From positions 1-27,965 of the IMG/VR virus record IMGVR_UViG_3300028393_000280: a stretch of DNA of 27,965 nucleotides, one strand, 5' to 3'. A model generated the notes under the pieces. That model made no database searches. It worked only from the letters and a program-made list of their open reading frames with translations, and had not been told where the DNA came from. Of the stretch, positions 6,547 through 16,160 are shown in pieces. How positions within the stretch are numbered: position 1 is the stretch's first letter; each line of letters starts with the position of its first letter. The stretch is from a virus. Made by a program: the position numbers and the translations under genes.

Positions 6547-6553
6547 GCCCTTT
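6533..6553 (-). terminator. Intrinsic terminator of the co-chaperonin operon
   Basis: On the minus strand AAAGGGC, a 7-base loop (TTGACAG) and GCCCTTT, then a run of T reading through 6529. This is a typical Rho-independent terminator 17 bases after the co-chaperonin stop. Its loop holds the -35 box of the next promoter. Confidence 0.85.
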
Positions 6554-6570
6554 GTTCAATGTATTGGCAA

Positions 6571-6954
6571 TCACATGCCCGGTATATTGAAGTTGAAGTT
6601 AGATCCAGCACCAACTGCTTCTCGACGATCAACATCATAGGGTTTTTCATCAGCTGACATCATGATAGCATTATTATCCACCATACGGATAGTGATATCT
6701 TCTCCTGCATCGTTTCTGTATTCAATACCTCTGGTCCATCTACCGTGTTCAACGCAGACCCATTCGCCTACCTTGACATCTTGTTGATCTGGTCCAATTG
6801 CCCATACACGAGCCCAGCGTGGATGAATGCCAGCACTTTTACCATCATCAGACAGAAAGTATATACCGCTGGCTGTTTTCTCCATTCCAAATTCCATATC
6901 AGTGACAAGTATCTTGTCATATAGTGGAATTATTTTTCCTGTTACTGGTTTCAT
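6571..6954 (-). CDS. GroES/gp31-like co-chaperonin
   Basis: A 127-aa GroES-fold protein that would cap host GroEL, as T4 gp31 does, to fold phage proteins such as the major capsid protein. The start MKPVTGKIIPLYDKILVTDM matches the GroES first strand (PLxDxVLV). A mobile-loop-like segment, MEKTASGIYF, is at residues 24-33, and ARVWAIGP at 48-55 corresponds to the VVAVGxG strand. The C-terminal extension (about residues 100-127, Asn, Phe and Gly rich) is longer than in bacterial GroES, as usual in phages. ATG directly abuts the preceding stop codon, and its ribosome site GAGGAA lies in that gene. A terminator follows. Confidence 0.88.
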   Translation of the reverse strand: MKPVTGKIIPLYDKILVTDMEFGMEKTASGIYFLSDDGKSAGIHPRWARVWAIGPDQQDVKVGEWVCVEHGRWTRGIEYRNDAGEDITIRMVDNNAIMMSADEKPYDVDRREAVGAGSNFNFNIPGM

Positions 6955-7245
6955 TTATTCCTCTGGGGTTTGTTTTTTTGGTTTTTCTACAACCGTCTTG
7001 GATTCTGCCACAGTATCGGATTTTGGTTCAGGAATGGTTTGAGGGATACTAGAACGTTTGGCCTTGGGATTTGTTTCGTAATATTCAGCAACGATATCTT
7101 CGCGTTTCTTGACGATTTTCCCGCCGTCTCCAATTTGGTCTCCGCGAGCGTTGACCTTCATATTGCCCACTGCTGGAACCAATTCATTTTTCATGGCAAG
7201 TTTATCCATATCGATTTCTCTGCCTTGCATAGTTTTATATGTCAT
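6955..7245 (-). CDS. Phage protein of unknown function beside co-chaperonin (96 aa)
   Basis: A 96-aa protein. The first ~55 residues form a conserved-looking block (KTMQGREIDMDKLAMKNELV, VNARGDQIGDGGKIVKKRED), and the last 40 are a disordered tail rich in Pro, Lys, Glu and Thr. Start ATG 7245 has AGGAG seven bases upstream. It ends at the base before the co-chaperonin start, so the two are coupled. I recall similar short proteins next to the GroES gene in marine T4-like phages but cannot name a function; a virion or assembly role is possible. Confidence 0.83.
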   Translation of the reverse strand: MTYKTMQGREIDMDKLAMKNELVPAVGNMKVNARGDQIGDGGKIVKKREDIVAEYYETNPKAKRSSIPQTIPEPKSDTVAESKTVVEKPKKQTPEE

Positions 7246-7254
7246 TTTTTTCTC

Positions 7255-7776
7255 CTATTTTAAAAATTCTCTTATATCTAATGAGAATTTTATTGAATCA
7301 ATTTTGTGTACACCTAACAAGTATAAGCAGTAACTGGCTACACTACTACCGCGCCCTACTCCCCATACAATGTTATTTTCTCTCATGGTGTCTACCAAGT
7401 ATTTAAGATAACACAGTAAGGTAATCATGTCATATTGAACAAATAGTTTCAACTCTTCTGATACTCTGTTAATTTCTATATCATTTTTACATAGAGAAAA
7501 CAAGTATTCCCCTATATCAAATGTCCGATAACTTTCGGGCATGAACCAGTTATCTTGTAAATTTCTATCAAACTGCTGTACCGATATGTCTAAATTTGGT
7601 AAATGCTCCAGTCTTGGTACACGATCGGCATTTAGATCACACGCACTATTATATTGATTAATTACAGTATCGGTATCAAGAAACACATTTTCCAATGTAT
7701 CGATCCGTTGCAAGTATAAGACTTCAAACGCCTCTTGCTCGGATATTTGTATTTGTCCGTATTGATTAGTTTTCAC
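7255..7776 (-). CDS. Stand-alone fragment of a C-family DNA polymerase (DnaE-like), catalytic aspartates absent
   Basis: With the GTG start at 7776, a 173-aa protein. The last ~50 residues (GVGRGSSVASYCLYLLGVHK, then IDSIKFSLDIREFLK) match the start of the DnaE palm, whose usual form is GPGRGSAAGSLVAYxLxIT.IDPLxYxLLFERFLN. The region before it (RVSEELKLFVQYDMITLLCY; QYNSACDLNADRVPRLEHLP) resembles the stretch between the PHP and palm domains. The ORF stops just before the PDxDxDF motif with the catalytic Asp residues, and there is no PHP, fingers or thumb, so it cannot polymerise. GTG overlaps the preceding stop (GTGAAAACTAA); a TTG at 7806 is an alternative. A DNA- or nucleotide-binding accessory role is a guess. 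Confidence 0.78.
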   Translation of the reverse strand: MKTNQYGQIQISEQEAFEVLYLQRIDTLENVFLDTDTVINQYNSACDLNADRVPRLEHLPNLDISVQQFDRNLQDNWFMPESYRTFDIGEYLFSLCKNDIEINRVSEELKLFVQYDMITLLCYLKYLVDTMRENNIVWGVGRGSSVASYCLYLLGVHKIDSIKFSLDIREFLK

Positions 7777-8320
7777 TCTTTCCGCCCTTGATGATTCGAG
7801 GTTCAAATCGTGGGCCGTCGTCGATATTTAAATCGCTCCATTCTGTGCTGTTATCAATACCTGTACTTACAGAATCCATATTCCACCAATAGTCACCTTT
7901 GAGATCTAATCCACATTCTTCTGGATCGTCGATACAATATTGTATATGATCTCCTATGGCGCTGTCAATGGTTATAAATTCAATGTCAAAGTATTTGGCA
8001 GATATTGCTCGTAATTTTTTACACAGTATTCCACCTACAAAGTAGTCATATGGTTCTGCTGGAAATATTACCAAATTTGTATCTAGTGAAACCAATGATT
8101 CTGTCAGGGGATGATCGGCATTGATGAATACACTATTATGGAGATAATTTTCTGTAAAATGTCTTATCTTTTTAAAACCAACTGGAACTACATTTTGAGG
8201 ATTTTCTATAGGTTCTATACTGATATTGATCATGTATGTGTTAGGTAACACAGCATTATCTGTAATCAGTGTACAGGCAAAAGAAATAGGCCAATTAAAT
8301 TGATGCATGTTAATCGACAT
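7766..8320 (-). CDS. Phage protein of unknown function (184 aa)
   Basis: A 184-aa acidic soluble protein. The middle (residues 65-135) is a mixed alpha/beta region (SLVSLDTNLVIFPAEPYDYF, KYFDIEFITIDSAIGDHIQY), and the end is rich in Asp, Trp and Ser and probably flexible. No family is recognised. The start ATG 8320 lies 11 bp inside the upstream gene; an ATG at 8308 just after that gene's stop would shorten it by four residues, and neither has a clear ribosome site, so coupling to the upstream gene is likely. Its 3' end overlaps the DnaE-like gene. Confidence 0.8.
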   Translation of the reverse strand: MSINMHQFNWPISFACTLITDNAVLPNTYMINISIEPIENPQNVVPVGFKKIRHFTENYLHNSVFINADHPLTESLVSLDTNLVIFPAEPYDYFVGGILCKKLRAISAKYFDIEFITIDSAIGDHIQYCIDDPEECGLDLKGDYWWNMDSVSTGIDNSTEWSDLNIDDGPRFEPRIIKGGKSEN

Positions 8321-8555
8321 TTATAAGATCGGAGAGACCTTGCTTTTTCTGTCGTTTATCCATTTCTTTAATAGATTCAGCTTGACGTGTTTGTTGTTCA
8401 CTTCTATAGGCTTCTAAAGTTATCACGATCTGTTGCGCGATTCCGCCTTGTCCTAATCTCATGGCAATATGGTATTTGTTGGTGAGATCCATGATCTTGT
8501 TTTCAAGATCTTGATCTTTCAATTTACTGACATTTTCTAATAAAGGGTGAAACAT
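8310..8555 (-). CDS. Small helical phage protein of unknown function (81 aa)
   Basis: Start placed at ATG 8555 (MFHPLLENVSKLKDQDLENK), just after the stop of the glycine-rich gene (8561) and behind GGTAA; a longer ORF to 8582 would run into that gene. The 81 residues are almost all helix-forming: a first helix with DQDLENKIMDLTNKY, a turn at RLGQGG, and a second helix IAQQIVITLEAYRSEQQTR with a charged end. The helix-RLG-helix layout resembles short proteins of unknown function seen in T4-like marine phages. Its position after the fibre genes fits a structural or chaperone role, without proof. Confidence 0.78.
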   Translation of the reverse strand: MFHPLLENVSKLKDQDLENKIMDLTNKYHIAMRLGQGGIAQQIVITLEAYRSEQQTRQAESIKEMDKRQKKQGLSDLINVD

Positions 8556-8560
8556 TGTGA

Positions 8561-9346
8561 TTACCAAGTGATACGAACCCAACCTGGAAATTGTCCTAAT
8601 CCCAGTCGAGTATAATTTGTCATGCCGCTATCAGGAGCAACGGACTGCGACCCTATATCTGCTGTACTGGTTCCTGCTGCTCCGACATCGACATATACCC
8701 AGGGGTTATATGGACTTCCAACATTGCTACCATCACTGGTATTAAAGGTATTACTAGGGGCTGTTCCGGACACTACTGTTCCACCGTAGGTTCCTACATT
8801 TAGTGTTCCGCTGCCTGCCGATCCTGGCCCGCCGCCGGCATTGGCTGTGAATATCAATGTGCCTTTGTAATAAAATGTGGTAGGTGCGCCGGCGCCTCCG
8901 TATCCCCAATTATCTGTTCCATTATAATATCCGGCTCCGCCACCGCCTCCGGCTGTACCACTAATGACATCCCCGGGCGTGACAGGAATAGTCACTCCGG
9001 TTATACCGCCCCCGGGTCCGCCTAGACGAGCATGTTCTCCATATCCACCATCGTGATATGCTCCGCTGTTACCGCCACCGCCGACACCTTTGACATAAAT
9101 GGTATGTACTCCTATTGGTACGGTCCAGGTATATGCGGTTGAATATGTTGATCCGGGGGAAGTAGAATTATTACGTGCTCCGGAGTTGGCAATAAAGTTA
9201 GCAGCACCAGGAACATAAAATGCAGATTTCCAAGTATTGTTATCTTTTATATAGACATCGTTACACTGTTTCCATTGTCCGCCATCTTTTATATAGGCCA
9301 CATTGACCTGTTTCCAAGCACCAGAATCTTTTACATGTAGGGCCAT
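8561..9346 (-). CDS. Glycine-rich tail-tip adhesin-like protein with WK repeats
   Basis: A 261-aa protein in three parts. Residues 1-42 hold three tandem ~13-residue repeats of the type (V/I)KDxGxWKQxNxxY; copies begin at about residues 5, 18 and 31. Residues about 50-90 form a beta segment (YTWTVPIGVHTIYVKGVGGG) of the kind that opens glycine-rich phage and bacterial surface domains. The rest is Gly-rich (GGGGAGYYNGTDNWGYGGAG) and ends in a hydrophobic GWVRITW. Such Gly-rich tips are known to form polyglycine-II sandwiches in phage adhesins (the gp38 type); assigning that fold here is an inference. The ATG shares one base with the previous stop (TAATG), so translation is coupled to the short structural protein upstream. 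Confidence 0.8.
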   Translation of the reverse strand: MALHVKDSGAWKQVNVAYIKDGGQWKQCNDVYIKDNNTWKSAFYVPGAANFIANSGARNNSTSPGSTYSTAYTWTVPIGVHTIYVKGVGGGGNSGAYHDGGYGEHARLGGPGGGITGVTIPVTPGDVISGTAGGGGGAGYYNGTDNWGYGGAGAPTTFYYKGTLIFTANAGGGPGSAGSGTLNVGTYGGTVVSGTAPSNTFNTSDGSNVGSPYNPWVYVDVGAAGTSTADIGSQSVAPDSGMTNYTRLGLGQFPGWVRITW

Positions 9347-10128
9347 TATGATACCTGATACCAGATGTCTCCATTATTGCCGCCGCTTGGAGCACTACTA
9401 GACACAGTTCTTTTGCCATATGAGTTGTATCTGGAACCATTGGCATAGACATTGGCAAAGGTATCACCTGTCATTGATGCCACAGTATTTGTAAGTGAAC
9501 TGTTCACAATGGCAAGATCTGTTTGACTTGCTCCTTGAGCCATTCCTCCAAAAAACGGATTTGTGAATGTGACGGAATCTCCAACTGTAAATAACGGAAC
9601 AGTAGCAGTAGTAGCAGCAGTGATGATATTATTTCCAACATCGACGCTTGCCACGGTGTATGTAACACCGGCATGAAATGTGCTTAATTTGTATGTGGCG
9701 CCGACTGAGATATTTGAAGCATCAGTGACTCCAAATCTATTGGCCCAACTATCGCCGGGACTATCGGTCAGGGCACCTGTGGTCTGTACAGTAAATGCAG
9801 CAGGAACCATAGATATTGCCCCGCTTTGACCGTTAGCAGTAATTATGGTAGTAAAATTATCGCCGGTACTGATAACATTTGTTCCGCCTACGGTAATGTC
9901 TTCTACTGCGATTACATGTGTCCCTGTTACCAACGGAGCATTAACATTAACGGTTGTGGCGCTAAGAGACCCTACTCTGGCAACCATTGTGGTAAGAGTA
10001 CTGTCAATGGCCAGCATGGCTGTTTTTATCAAGTTGAAATTTGAACGGAATCCTTCACTGTCGTTATTTTTTCCAGCCACAGGATAACTTGCGTCGATTC
10101 CGTTGATTAAAGGGGTTGTGATTGACAA
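9346..10128 (-). CDS. Short tail/fibre structural protein, TTG start
   Basis: A 260-aa protein with an N-terminal motif common in T4-like aquatic phage structural proteins (ASYPVAGKNNDSEGFRSNFN, residues 14-33, followed by LIKTAMLAID). The central part is beta-rich with many Thr, Val, Ala and Ser and few charges, and the C-terminus ends with SAPSGGNNGDIWYQVS, a tail-fibre-type end. It starts at TTG 10128 with a good AGGAG seven bases upstream and a late-type AATAAATA 30 bases upstream. It is coupled to the glycine-rich tip gene downstream, so the two may form one fibre or collar part. Confidence 0.82.
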   Translation of the reverse strand: MSITTPLINGIDASYPVAGKNNDSEGFRSNFNLIKTAMLAIDSTLTTMVARVGSLSATTVNVNAPLVTGTHVIAVEDITVGGTNVISTGDNFTTIITANGQSGAISMVPAAFTVQTTGALTDSPGDSWANRFGVTDASNISVGATYKLSTFHAGVTYTVASVDVGNNIITAATTATVPLFTVGDSVTFTNPFFGGMAQGASQTDLAIVNSSLTNTVASMTGDTFANVYANGSRYNSYGKRTVSSSAPSGGNNGDIWYQVS

Positions 10129-10157
10129 TTTAGCACTCCTGTTATTATATTTCGTTG

Positions 10158-10165
10158 TATTTATT
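10158..10165 (-). promoter_or_regulatory. Late-promoter-like box AATAAATA
   Basis: AATAAATA on the minus strand, 29 bases before the TTG start at 10128. A TATAAT also occurs at 10144-10149, but no good -35 box sits at the right distance, so the late-type reading is preferred. Confidence 0.5.
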
Positions 10166-10174
10166 GTTCAGTTT

Positions 10175-10234
10175 TTATGACACTCTTTTTTCGAGTTCTT
10201 TGACTTTATTTTCTAATTCTTCGACTACTTCAAT
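10175..10234 (-). pseudogene. Out-of-frame coiled-coil continuation after the 1975-aa fibre
   Basis: Just past the fibre stop (TAG at 10225-10227), another reading frame of the same strand continues without a stop as [19 protein letters not shown] and ends with TAA at 10175. The heptad-like coiled coil is what the C-terminus of S74 chaperone domains normally looks like; the neighbouring fibre ends in similar [10 protein letters not shown]. This suggests a frameshift or a recombination scar that cut the fibre C-terminus by about 18 residues. Confidence 0.6.
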
Positions 10235-13200
10235 GCCAATAATTCTACATTGATCTGATCTATTTGTTTTTGTTGTTGTTCAATGATAGCATTTTGTTCT
10301 TTAATTGCTTCAATTAACAATGATGTTATTTTACCATAATCAACAGATAATATATCTTCTTTTGTTTCTGGATTTATGTTTGAAATTACAACTTCCGGTA
10401 ATACTTGTTGTATTTCCTGTGCGATAACTCCAATGCAGTCACGAAGATCATCATCTGGATCTGATATTCTATTGAAATAAACACCACGCAATTTTAAAGT
10501 TTTTTCCAACGCATTATCAATGGTAACAATATTTTTCTTAATCTTTCTATCGGAATATGCTGTAACATTGGCACCAAAGGTTGCATCGTTGTTTTCTAAA
10601 TTAATCTGCATCGGCCACTGGTTCCCGACTGTTGCCCATGATAAAGAGTTATTTCCACTACCTCTTAATATATAAAATGTATTGCCATTACAATGTATCA
10701 TCGCCGATCTATGATCTGTATCCTGTAGATATATAGTCGGTGAGCTATTATTAATTACCATATTACCGACCATTTCAATCGATCCATTGCTGAGTAATGA
10801 AATAGCTGTTGATCCACCAGATTTGGCCGAATAAACTCTAACACCGTTGCTAAATCGCATCGAAGCGTATCCATCATTTAAGTCAACAATATCTCCATCG
10901 TCGCCTAAAATGAGGCCGCCTCCTGTGGTGTTACCGCTTGTTACAGTTAATGAGTTTGTTATGTTCATATTACCACTGGAGTCAATATAGGCCCTATCTG
11001 TGCCGTTAGTCCTAAAATATATATTTTTAGCAGCGGAAGTACCAATACGCAAATTACCCGGGCCTAAAAGTTCAAGACCCACATCGGAATTTGATACAGT
11101 TCTTGGAGTAGTATTACCGTTGTTATCCCACCCACTGGCAGTAACACCATTAAGTCTAAAATTCCAAACACTATCGTCTGTGTGCCATATACTGGCGTTA
11201 CCAACTCCGCCGTCGGCTCCTTTGGCATCATTTGGCAAGGTAAATGACAGCATTGTTTGCCGGTAGTAATCACCATAGGCACTTAAGGCTAAAACAGGCC
11301 ATGGCCAATCTGCATTTTCTATTGGTGCTGCTCTTGTTCCACTATAATTTTTAAACCAAGCAACATTCTGGTCAGTAGAGTTTTGAACTACTAATCTAGC
11401 ATTGTTTTCAACGGCTGTGGCACCAATTGCAGCTCTACCAGTTGTTAATAAGTTACCATCTTTTACCCCTACATATGTAGTACCGGCGCTGAATCCACCA
11501 ATTTTGAAAACATTATCGGTATCAAGACCCATGTTGATCCCATAATTGCCCGGACGATGGAATGAAATTATCGCAGCATTATTTTGATCTCCCCGTACAC
11601 TCATTGAACCTGTGTCATTGGATGCAGAATAATCTCCGCCGGTATTAGTTTTACCAACAATCAATCCGTTAACTGATAGTTGTGTTCCATCCCAGGTTAA
11701 CTTAGATGATCCGGTTAATGTTTGAGCCGCGCTATAGTATGCTACATTATTAGCAGTTCCGCTAGTTAATGTACCGGGTCCTGCTGGACCTGTTGCACCT
11801 GTATTACCCTGGACCCCTTGATTACCTTGATTGCCTTGTGGTCCTTGTGGTCCTTGTGGTCCTTGAGGCCCAGTAGCACCTGTATTGCCCTGCGGGCCTG
11901 CTGGGCCTGCCGGTCCCTGATTACCTTGGACCCCTTGAGGTCCTTGGGGACCGGCAGATCCACTAGTACCGGCATTACCAGCTGCTCCGGCAGGTCCTGT
12001 ATTACCAGCGGGTCCAGTAGGTCCGGTAGATCCAAGTGCTCCAGTGATCGAAAAGCCCCAGATGGCAATGGTTCCACTGCCCACAACATAATCGATATTG
12101 ACTGTCAATAGATTAGTTGCGTAGGCAGTTATGGCACCTTCCATGTAGTTTGCGGGACTTGAGGTACTTACAATTCGAACACGATCGCCGATTATATATG
12201 CATTTGTTCCTGCTGCTTGGTTTACAGTAAATGATTTAGATCCTGTTCCCATCGCCACGCTCGTGGTAGAGGTCAATCCACTGTAGCCTAATCCTGTTGC
12301 TCCACCTGAACCTCCTGTGCCCGAAGGTCCCTGCGGTCCACTTACGCCCTGCGGTCCTTGTGGGCCAGTTGATCCAGCTGCGCCTGCGACACCTGATACC
12401 CCTTGCGGTCCTTGTGGCCCAGTTGACCCAACAGTGCCCGCGCCACCCGCTGGCCCGGTAGGACCCTGTGGTCCAGTTGCTCCTGCGATTCCTTGAGAGC
12501 CTGTTAGTCCTTGTAGTCCAGTTGCTCCTACAGTTCCTGCTCCGCCGACCGGTCCTTGTGGTCCACTTACACCTTGCGGTCCTTGTGGTCCAGCAGCGCC
12601 TGCTGTACCAGCAGTTCCTTGAGAGCCTTGAGGTCCTTGTGGCCCACTTACACCTTGTGGTCCTTGTGGTCCTTGTGCTCCTGCCACCGCGCCTGGATTA
12701 ACCCAAGTAGGAGTAGCATCACCATTACTTCGTAAAATCTGCCCACTTGTACCAACATTAGCTGCGCCGCCAAACGCAATACCGCCAGCAGAAGTGATAC
12801 GAATGCGTTCAACATTTCCATTGGTATAAAATGCCATTGAATTTGTACCTGTTGCATAACCGGAATTAAAATATGCAATTTGGCCTAATACAGTAGTAGT
12901 TGGATCAGTGAATATAATTTGACTAAAATTCGCAGCAGGACTCTTAAATGTAGCCGCAGCATAATCAGTTGCTTCTACAAGCAGTTTTGTATAACCATTA
13001 ATAGATCCCGAGCCAATAGATGATCCAACACTGAGTTTGGCACTTGGTGAAGTAATACCAATACCGACATTTCCTCCAGTTAATACCATTTGTGTGCTGG
13101 TTATAACTGCATTATTGTAAGCAGCAAAATTTAAACTTGCTACAGTTGAATTGGTAGCAGTAGTCCATATACGAGCAGCATTAGATTGATTAAATCCATT

Positions 13201-16152
13201 AGCATCATTTATTCCAAATTCTAATACTGGTGTGGCAGTTCCCGATGATCTATCCTGGATTGATATTTTTGCTAGGCCGGCTGTTGTAGAAACAACAGCT
13301 AATCTTCCAAATGTATCTGGTGTCGTAGTTCCGATACCCACACTTCCTGTTGCTGGATTGATTACAAAACTACTTGTGGTATAAACACTCATGCCAGCAG
13401 CCGTGTCATTATTAGCACTTACAAATGTTGGGTAATAACTGGCATTGGTTGTTTGAGACACAGTCTGTACTTGACCTGCGCTACTGGCAATTATTGATCC
13501 GGTTGATATCCATGTCGGCGCAGCCCCTGCGCCATTACTTTGTAAAAGCTGTCCACTGGTGCCGTAGTTGCTAACTCCACCAAAAGAAACAGCACCGGTA
13601 CTGGTTACTAAAAATCTTATACTTCCATTAAAGTTAAGATAAATTGGAAGGCCGGCAGTCTTCTGATTGATTTGGAATCCACCAGTTCCGTCGAACCCTA
13701 CAAAAGCACCATTTGCCTGACTAGGGGTAGTAATAGTAATACCGGAGTTGGCATGTCCTTCTATTCGTACCTGACTTGCCGCACCACCTGTTTCATTGAT
13801 ATGTAATTTAGAAATAGGGACTGTAGTACCTAATCCTACAAATCCTGTACTGGCATTGAATCCAAATTGACTGTTAGAGTTTGTGACGATATAAGGTGGC
13901 TGGTTTGAGCCCGCCGAGGCTACTCCTACTACATATTCGAATGCTGATGTATTAGAAGAAGCATTAATAGATGTAGTTGATCCTGCGCCCGCTGGTCCTG
14001 TTGGTCCAGTAGGTCCTGTTGACCCAATATTGCCAATTGGTCCTGTGGGTCCTTGAGGTCCTGTTGCTCCAACTGGACCAATTGGCCCACTTGGTCCTTG
14101 TGGTCCACTCACAGTACTGGCTTGACCATTTGTTCCGCTTGGTCCAATTGGGCCCGTTGCGCCCTGTGGACCCGATACGCCTTGTGGTCCTTGTGGTCCT
14201 TGTGGTCCTTGTGGACCCATTGGTCCTCTTAAACCCTGTGATCCAATTGGTCCGCTTGGTCCGGAAATCGTACTAGCAGCTCCTTGTGGCCCTGATACGC
14301 CTTGGAATCCTATAGGTCCCTGCGGTCCCATTGGTCCTTGAACTCCTTGTGGTCCTTGAACTCCTTGTGGTCCTTGTACACCACTTACACCTTGTGGCCC
14401 TGACACACCTTGTGGTCCGCTTACGCCTTGTGGTCCTTGTATACCAACTGGTCCTCTTATAACTCCAACATCGGTAAATCCGTCATATGGATTTGATGTA
14501 GGACCGGTATATACCCAAAGATGTCCAGTATCATCTGCTAGGAATCCATCGCCGGCTACTGGAATAGGATCTACCGTTATAAAATTAGATGTTGTAGCAG
14601 ACGCAATACTTCCGATGATTCTTACAGATGTTCCGTTTTGCCCTGCGGCACCCTGAGGGCCCTGCGGTCCCATTGGTCCCTGCGGTCCCGTTACACCTTG
14701 TGGCCCTAATACGCCTTGTGGTCCTTGTACACCACTTACACCTTGTGGTCCTTGTGGTCCCTGCAGTCCCTGCGGTCCTTGTGGTCCTGACACACCTTGC
14801 GGTCCCTGTGGTCCTTGTGGTCCCATTGGTCCTTGAACTCCTTGTGGTCCTTGAACTCCTTGTGGTCCTTGTGGCCCAGCAAACATACCAACATCAATGA
14901 ATCCATAGTTGGGATTATTTATTGGACCTTGATATATCCAAAGATGACCAGTAGAAGAAACAATAACACCATCGCCGGCAACCGGAGATGGATCAATGCT
15001 TTGCATATCCGATGAACTGCTAGTGCCGGTAGTTCCTATAATAGTTATAGATGTACCAGATACGCCCTGCGGTCCGGTAACACCCTGCGGTCCTTGTGGC
15101 CCTTGTGCGCCATCCGGTCCGCTTGGCCCTACTGGTCCTTGTGGTCCTTGTGATCCTTTCGGTCCCTGTGGTCCTGTTGATCCTATTGGTCCTTGAGGTC
15201 CTTGTATACCACGTGGTCCAGTTGGTCCGCTAGCACCAGACGGTCCTTGTGGCCCTACTGCTCCGATTAATTCAGAACCATTTTGATAAATTTTTCCATC
15301 AAACCATATATCACCCCCTACACCAACTCCGCCCTTAACTACCAATGCTCCTGTCTGTGCAGAAACAGCATTTTGGCTGCTAGTAATTAGCACACTGGTA
15401 GCAGTGACTACAGGAACAGTAAGTACCCCTTGACTACCATTAAAAGTTATATTTCCTGGAGAATAAGCATCTAGATATTGTCCTACAGAAGAAACCATAA
15501 TAGGAGAATAATCTGTTATGTCTGATTGAGTTAATGTGTTTACATATATTTTGGTTGCTTTATTAGGAGCGGTTATAATACTTGAAGTACTGACCCACGA
15601 AGCAGTAGTTCCATTAGATTGTAATAGATATCCATTCGGTCCTATAGGTATAAATGATGTGGTACTACCGGTGCTTTGTATTAGTATACTACCTGTAAAT
15701 CCACCGGAAATATTTGTAGCGGTAAAAAAATTAGCACCATCTATTCCCCTCGGTCCGGTTGGTCCACTAACTCCTTGAGGTCCGCTCGGCCCTTGTACAC
15801 CAGCAGGACCACTAACTCCTTGTGGACCTCTAAGCCCTTGGCTTCCGGACGGTCCTGTTGGTCCGGTTGATCCGGTAACACCTTGCGGTCCTTGATTTCC
15901 CGTTGGTCCAGTTGGACCTACTGGTCCTTGCGGTCCTACCGGTCCTATTGGTCCTTGTGGTCCACTTACTCCGGAAGGCCCTGTTTCGCCTACTGGTCCT
16001 TGCGGTCCTTGGCTACCAGCACCGATTAAATCTTTTGTTTGTTGAACGGTAATATATTGTGCTACCGTAGAATCTTGAACCACAAACTGAGTTTCAGCTG
16101 TGGTTGGATTTATTAATTGCGGTAACGAGGTAAGGTCTAAACGTGCTGTCAT
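10225..16152 (-). CDS. Giant collagen-like tail fibre with S74 chaperone domain (1975 aa)
   Basis: The largest gene of the window. Residues 1-50 are the adaptor shared with three neighbours ([20 protein letters not shown]). Then come several collagen-like Gly-X-Y blocks (mostly GPQ, GPS, GPT and GPV), broken by two copies of a ~60-aa knob domain (core PVAGDG...TGHLW, at about 14877-15057 and 14452-14633) and by beta-rich trimeric-fibre segments with SVGIGTT-type repeats. The end is an S74 endosialidase-type chaperone starting near S1867: SDRKIK has the Ser and the Lys five residues later of the self-cleaving dyad, so about 109 residues are likely removed after trimerisation. ATG 16152 has no clear ribosome site and follows the 653-aa gene by 8 bp. 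Role: host binding. Confidence 0.92.
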   Translation of the reverse strand: MTARLDLTSLPQLINPTTAETQFVVQDSTVAQYITVQQTKDLIGAGSQGPQGPVGETGPSGVSGPQGPIGPVGPQGPVGPTGPTGNQGPQGVTGSTGPTGPSGSQGLRGPQGVSGPAGVQGPSGPQGVSGPTGPRGIDGANFFTATNISGGFTGSILIQSTGSTTSFIPIGPNGYLLQSNGTTASWVSTSSIITAPNKATKIYVNTLTQSDITDYSPIMVSSVGQYLDAYSPGNITFNGSQGVLTVPVVTATSVLITSSQNAVSAQTGALVVKGGVGVGGDIWFDGKIYQNGSELIGAVGPQGPSGASGPTGPRGIQGPQGPIGSTGPQGPKGSQGPQGPVGPSGPDGAQGPQGPQGVTGPQGVSGTSITIIGTTGTSSSSDMQSIDPSPVAGDGVIVSSTGHLWIYQGPINNPNYGFIDVGMFAGPQGPQGVQGPQGVQGPMGPQGPQGPQGVSGPQGPQGLQGPQGPQGVSGVQGPQGVLGPQGVTGPQGPMGPQGPQGAAGQNGTSVRIIGSIASATTSNFITVDPIPVAGDGFLADDTGHLWVYTGPTSNPYDGFTDVGVIRGPVGIQGPQGVSGPQGVSGPQGVSGVQGPQGVQGPQGVQGPMGPQGPIGFQGVSGPQGAASTISGPSGPIGSQGLRGPMGPQGPQGPQGPQGVSGPQGATGPIGPSGTNGQASTVSGPQGPSGPIGPVGATGPQGPTGPIGNIGSTGPTGPTGPAGAGSTTSINASSNTSAFEYVVGVASAGSNQPPYIVTNSNSQFGFNASTGFVGLGTTVPISKLHINETGGAASQVRIEGHANSGITITTPSQANGAFVGFDGTGGFQINQKTAGLPIYLNFNGSIRFLVTSTGAVSFGGVSNYGTSGQLLQSNGAGAAPTWISTGSIIASSAGQVQTVSQTTNASYYPTFVSANNDTAAGMSVYTTSSFVINPATGSVGIGTTTPDTFGRLAVVSTTAGLAKISIQDRSSGTATPVLEFGINDANGFNQSNAARIWTTATNSTVASLNFAAYNNAVITSTQMVLTGGNVGIGITSPSAKLSVGSSIGSGSINGYTKLLVEATDYAAATFKSPAANFSQIIFTDPTTTVLGQIAYFNSGYATGTNSMAFYTNGNVERIRITSAGGIAFGGAANVGTSGQILRSNGDATPTWVNPGAVAGAQGPQGPQGVSGPQGPQGSQGTAGTAGAAGPQGPQGVSGPQGPVGGAGTVGATGLQGLTGSQGIAGATGPQGPTGPAGGAGTVGSTGPQGPQGVSGVAGAAGSTGPQGPQGVSGPQGPSGTGGSGGATGLGYSGLTSTTSVAMGTGSKSFTVNQAAGTNAYIIGDRVRIVSTSSPANYMEGAITAYATNLLTVNIDYVVGSGTIAIWGFSITGALGSTGPTGPAGNTGPAGAAGNAGTSGSAGPQGPQGVQGNQGPAGPAGPQGNTGATGPQGPQGPQGPQGNQGNQGVQGNTGATGPAGPGTLTSGTANNVAYYSAAQTLTGSSKLTWDGTQLSVNGLIVGKTNTGGDYSASNDTGSMSVRGDQNNAAIISFHRPGNYGINMGLDTDNVFKIGGFSAGTTYVGVKDGNLLTTGRAAIGATAVENNARLVVQNSTDQNVAWFKNYSGTRAAPIENADWPWPVLALSAYGDYYRQTMLSFTLPNDAKGADGGVGNASIWHTDDSVWNFRLNGVTASGWDNNGNTTPRTVSNSDVGLELLGPGNLRIGTSAAKNIYFRTNGTDRAYIDSSGNMNITNSLTVTSGNTTGGGLILGDDGDIVDLNDGYASMRFSNGVRVYSAKSGGSTAISLLSNGSIEMVGNMVINNSSPTIYLQDTDHRSAMIHCNGNTFYILRGSGNNSLSWATVGNQWPMQINLENNDATFGANVTAYSDRKIKKNIVTIDNALEKTLKLRGVYFNRISDPDDDLRDCIGVIAQEIQQVLPEVVISNINPETKEDILSVDYGKITSLLIEAIKEQNAIIEQQQKQIDQINVELLALK
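14452..14633 (-). other. Knob domain copy interrupting the collagen shaft (second in the 1975-aa fibre)
   Basis: A ~60-residue non-collagen insert with the core [18 protein letters not shown] and end [10 protein letters not shown]. It is closely similar, also at DNA level, to the copy at 23226-23402: the stretch AAAATTAGATGTTGTAGCAG is identical in both. Confidence 0.8.
14877..15057 (-). other. Knob domain copy interrupting the collagen shaft (first in the 1975-aa fibre)
   Basis: The same ~60-residue insert in a more diverged form: core [18 protein letters not shown] and end [10 protein letters not shown]. Collagen triplets resume directly on both sides. Confidence 0.78.
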
Positions 16153-16160
16153 ATATTTTA

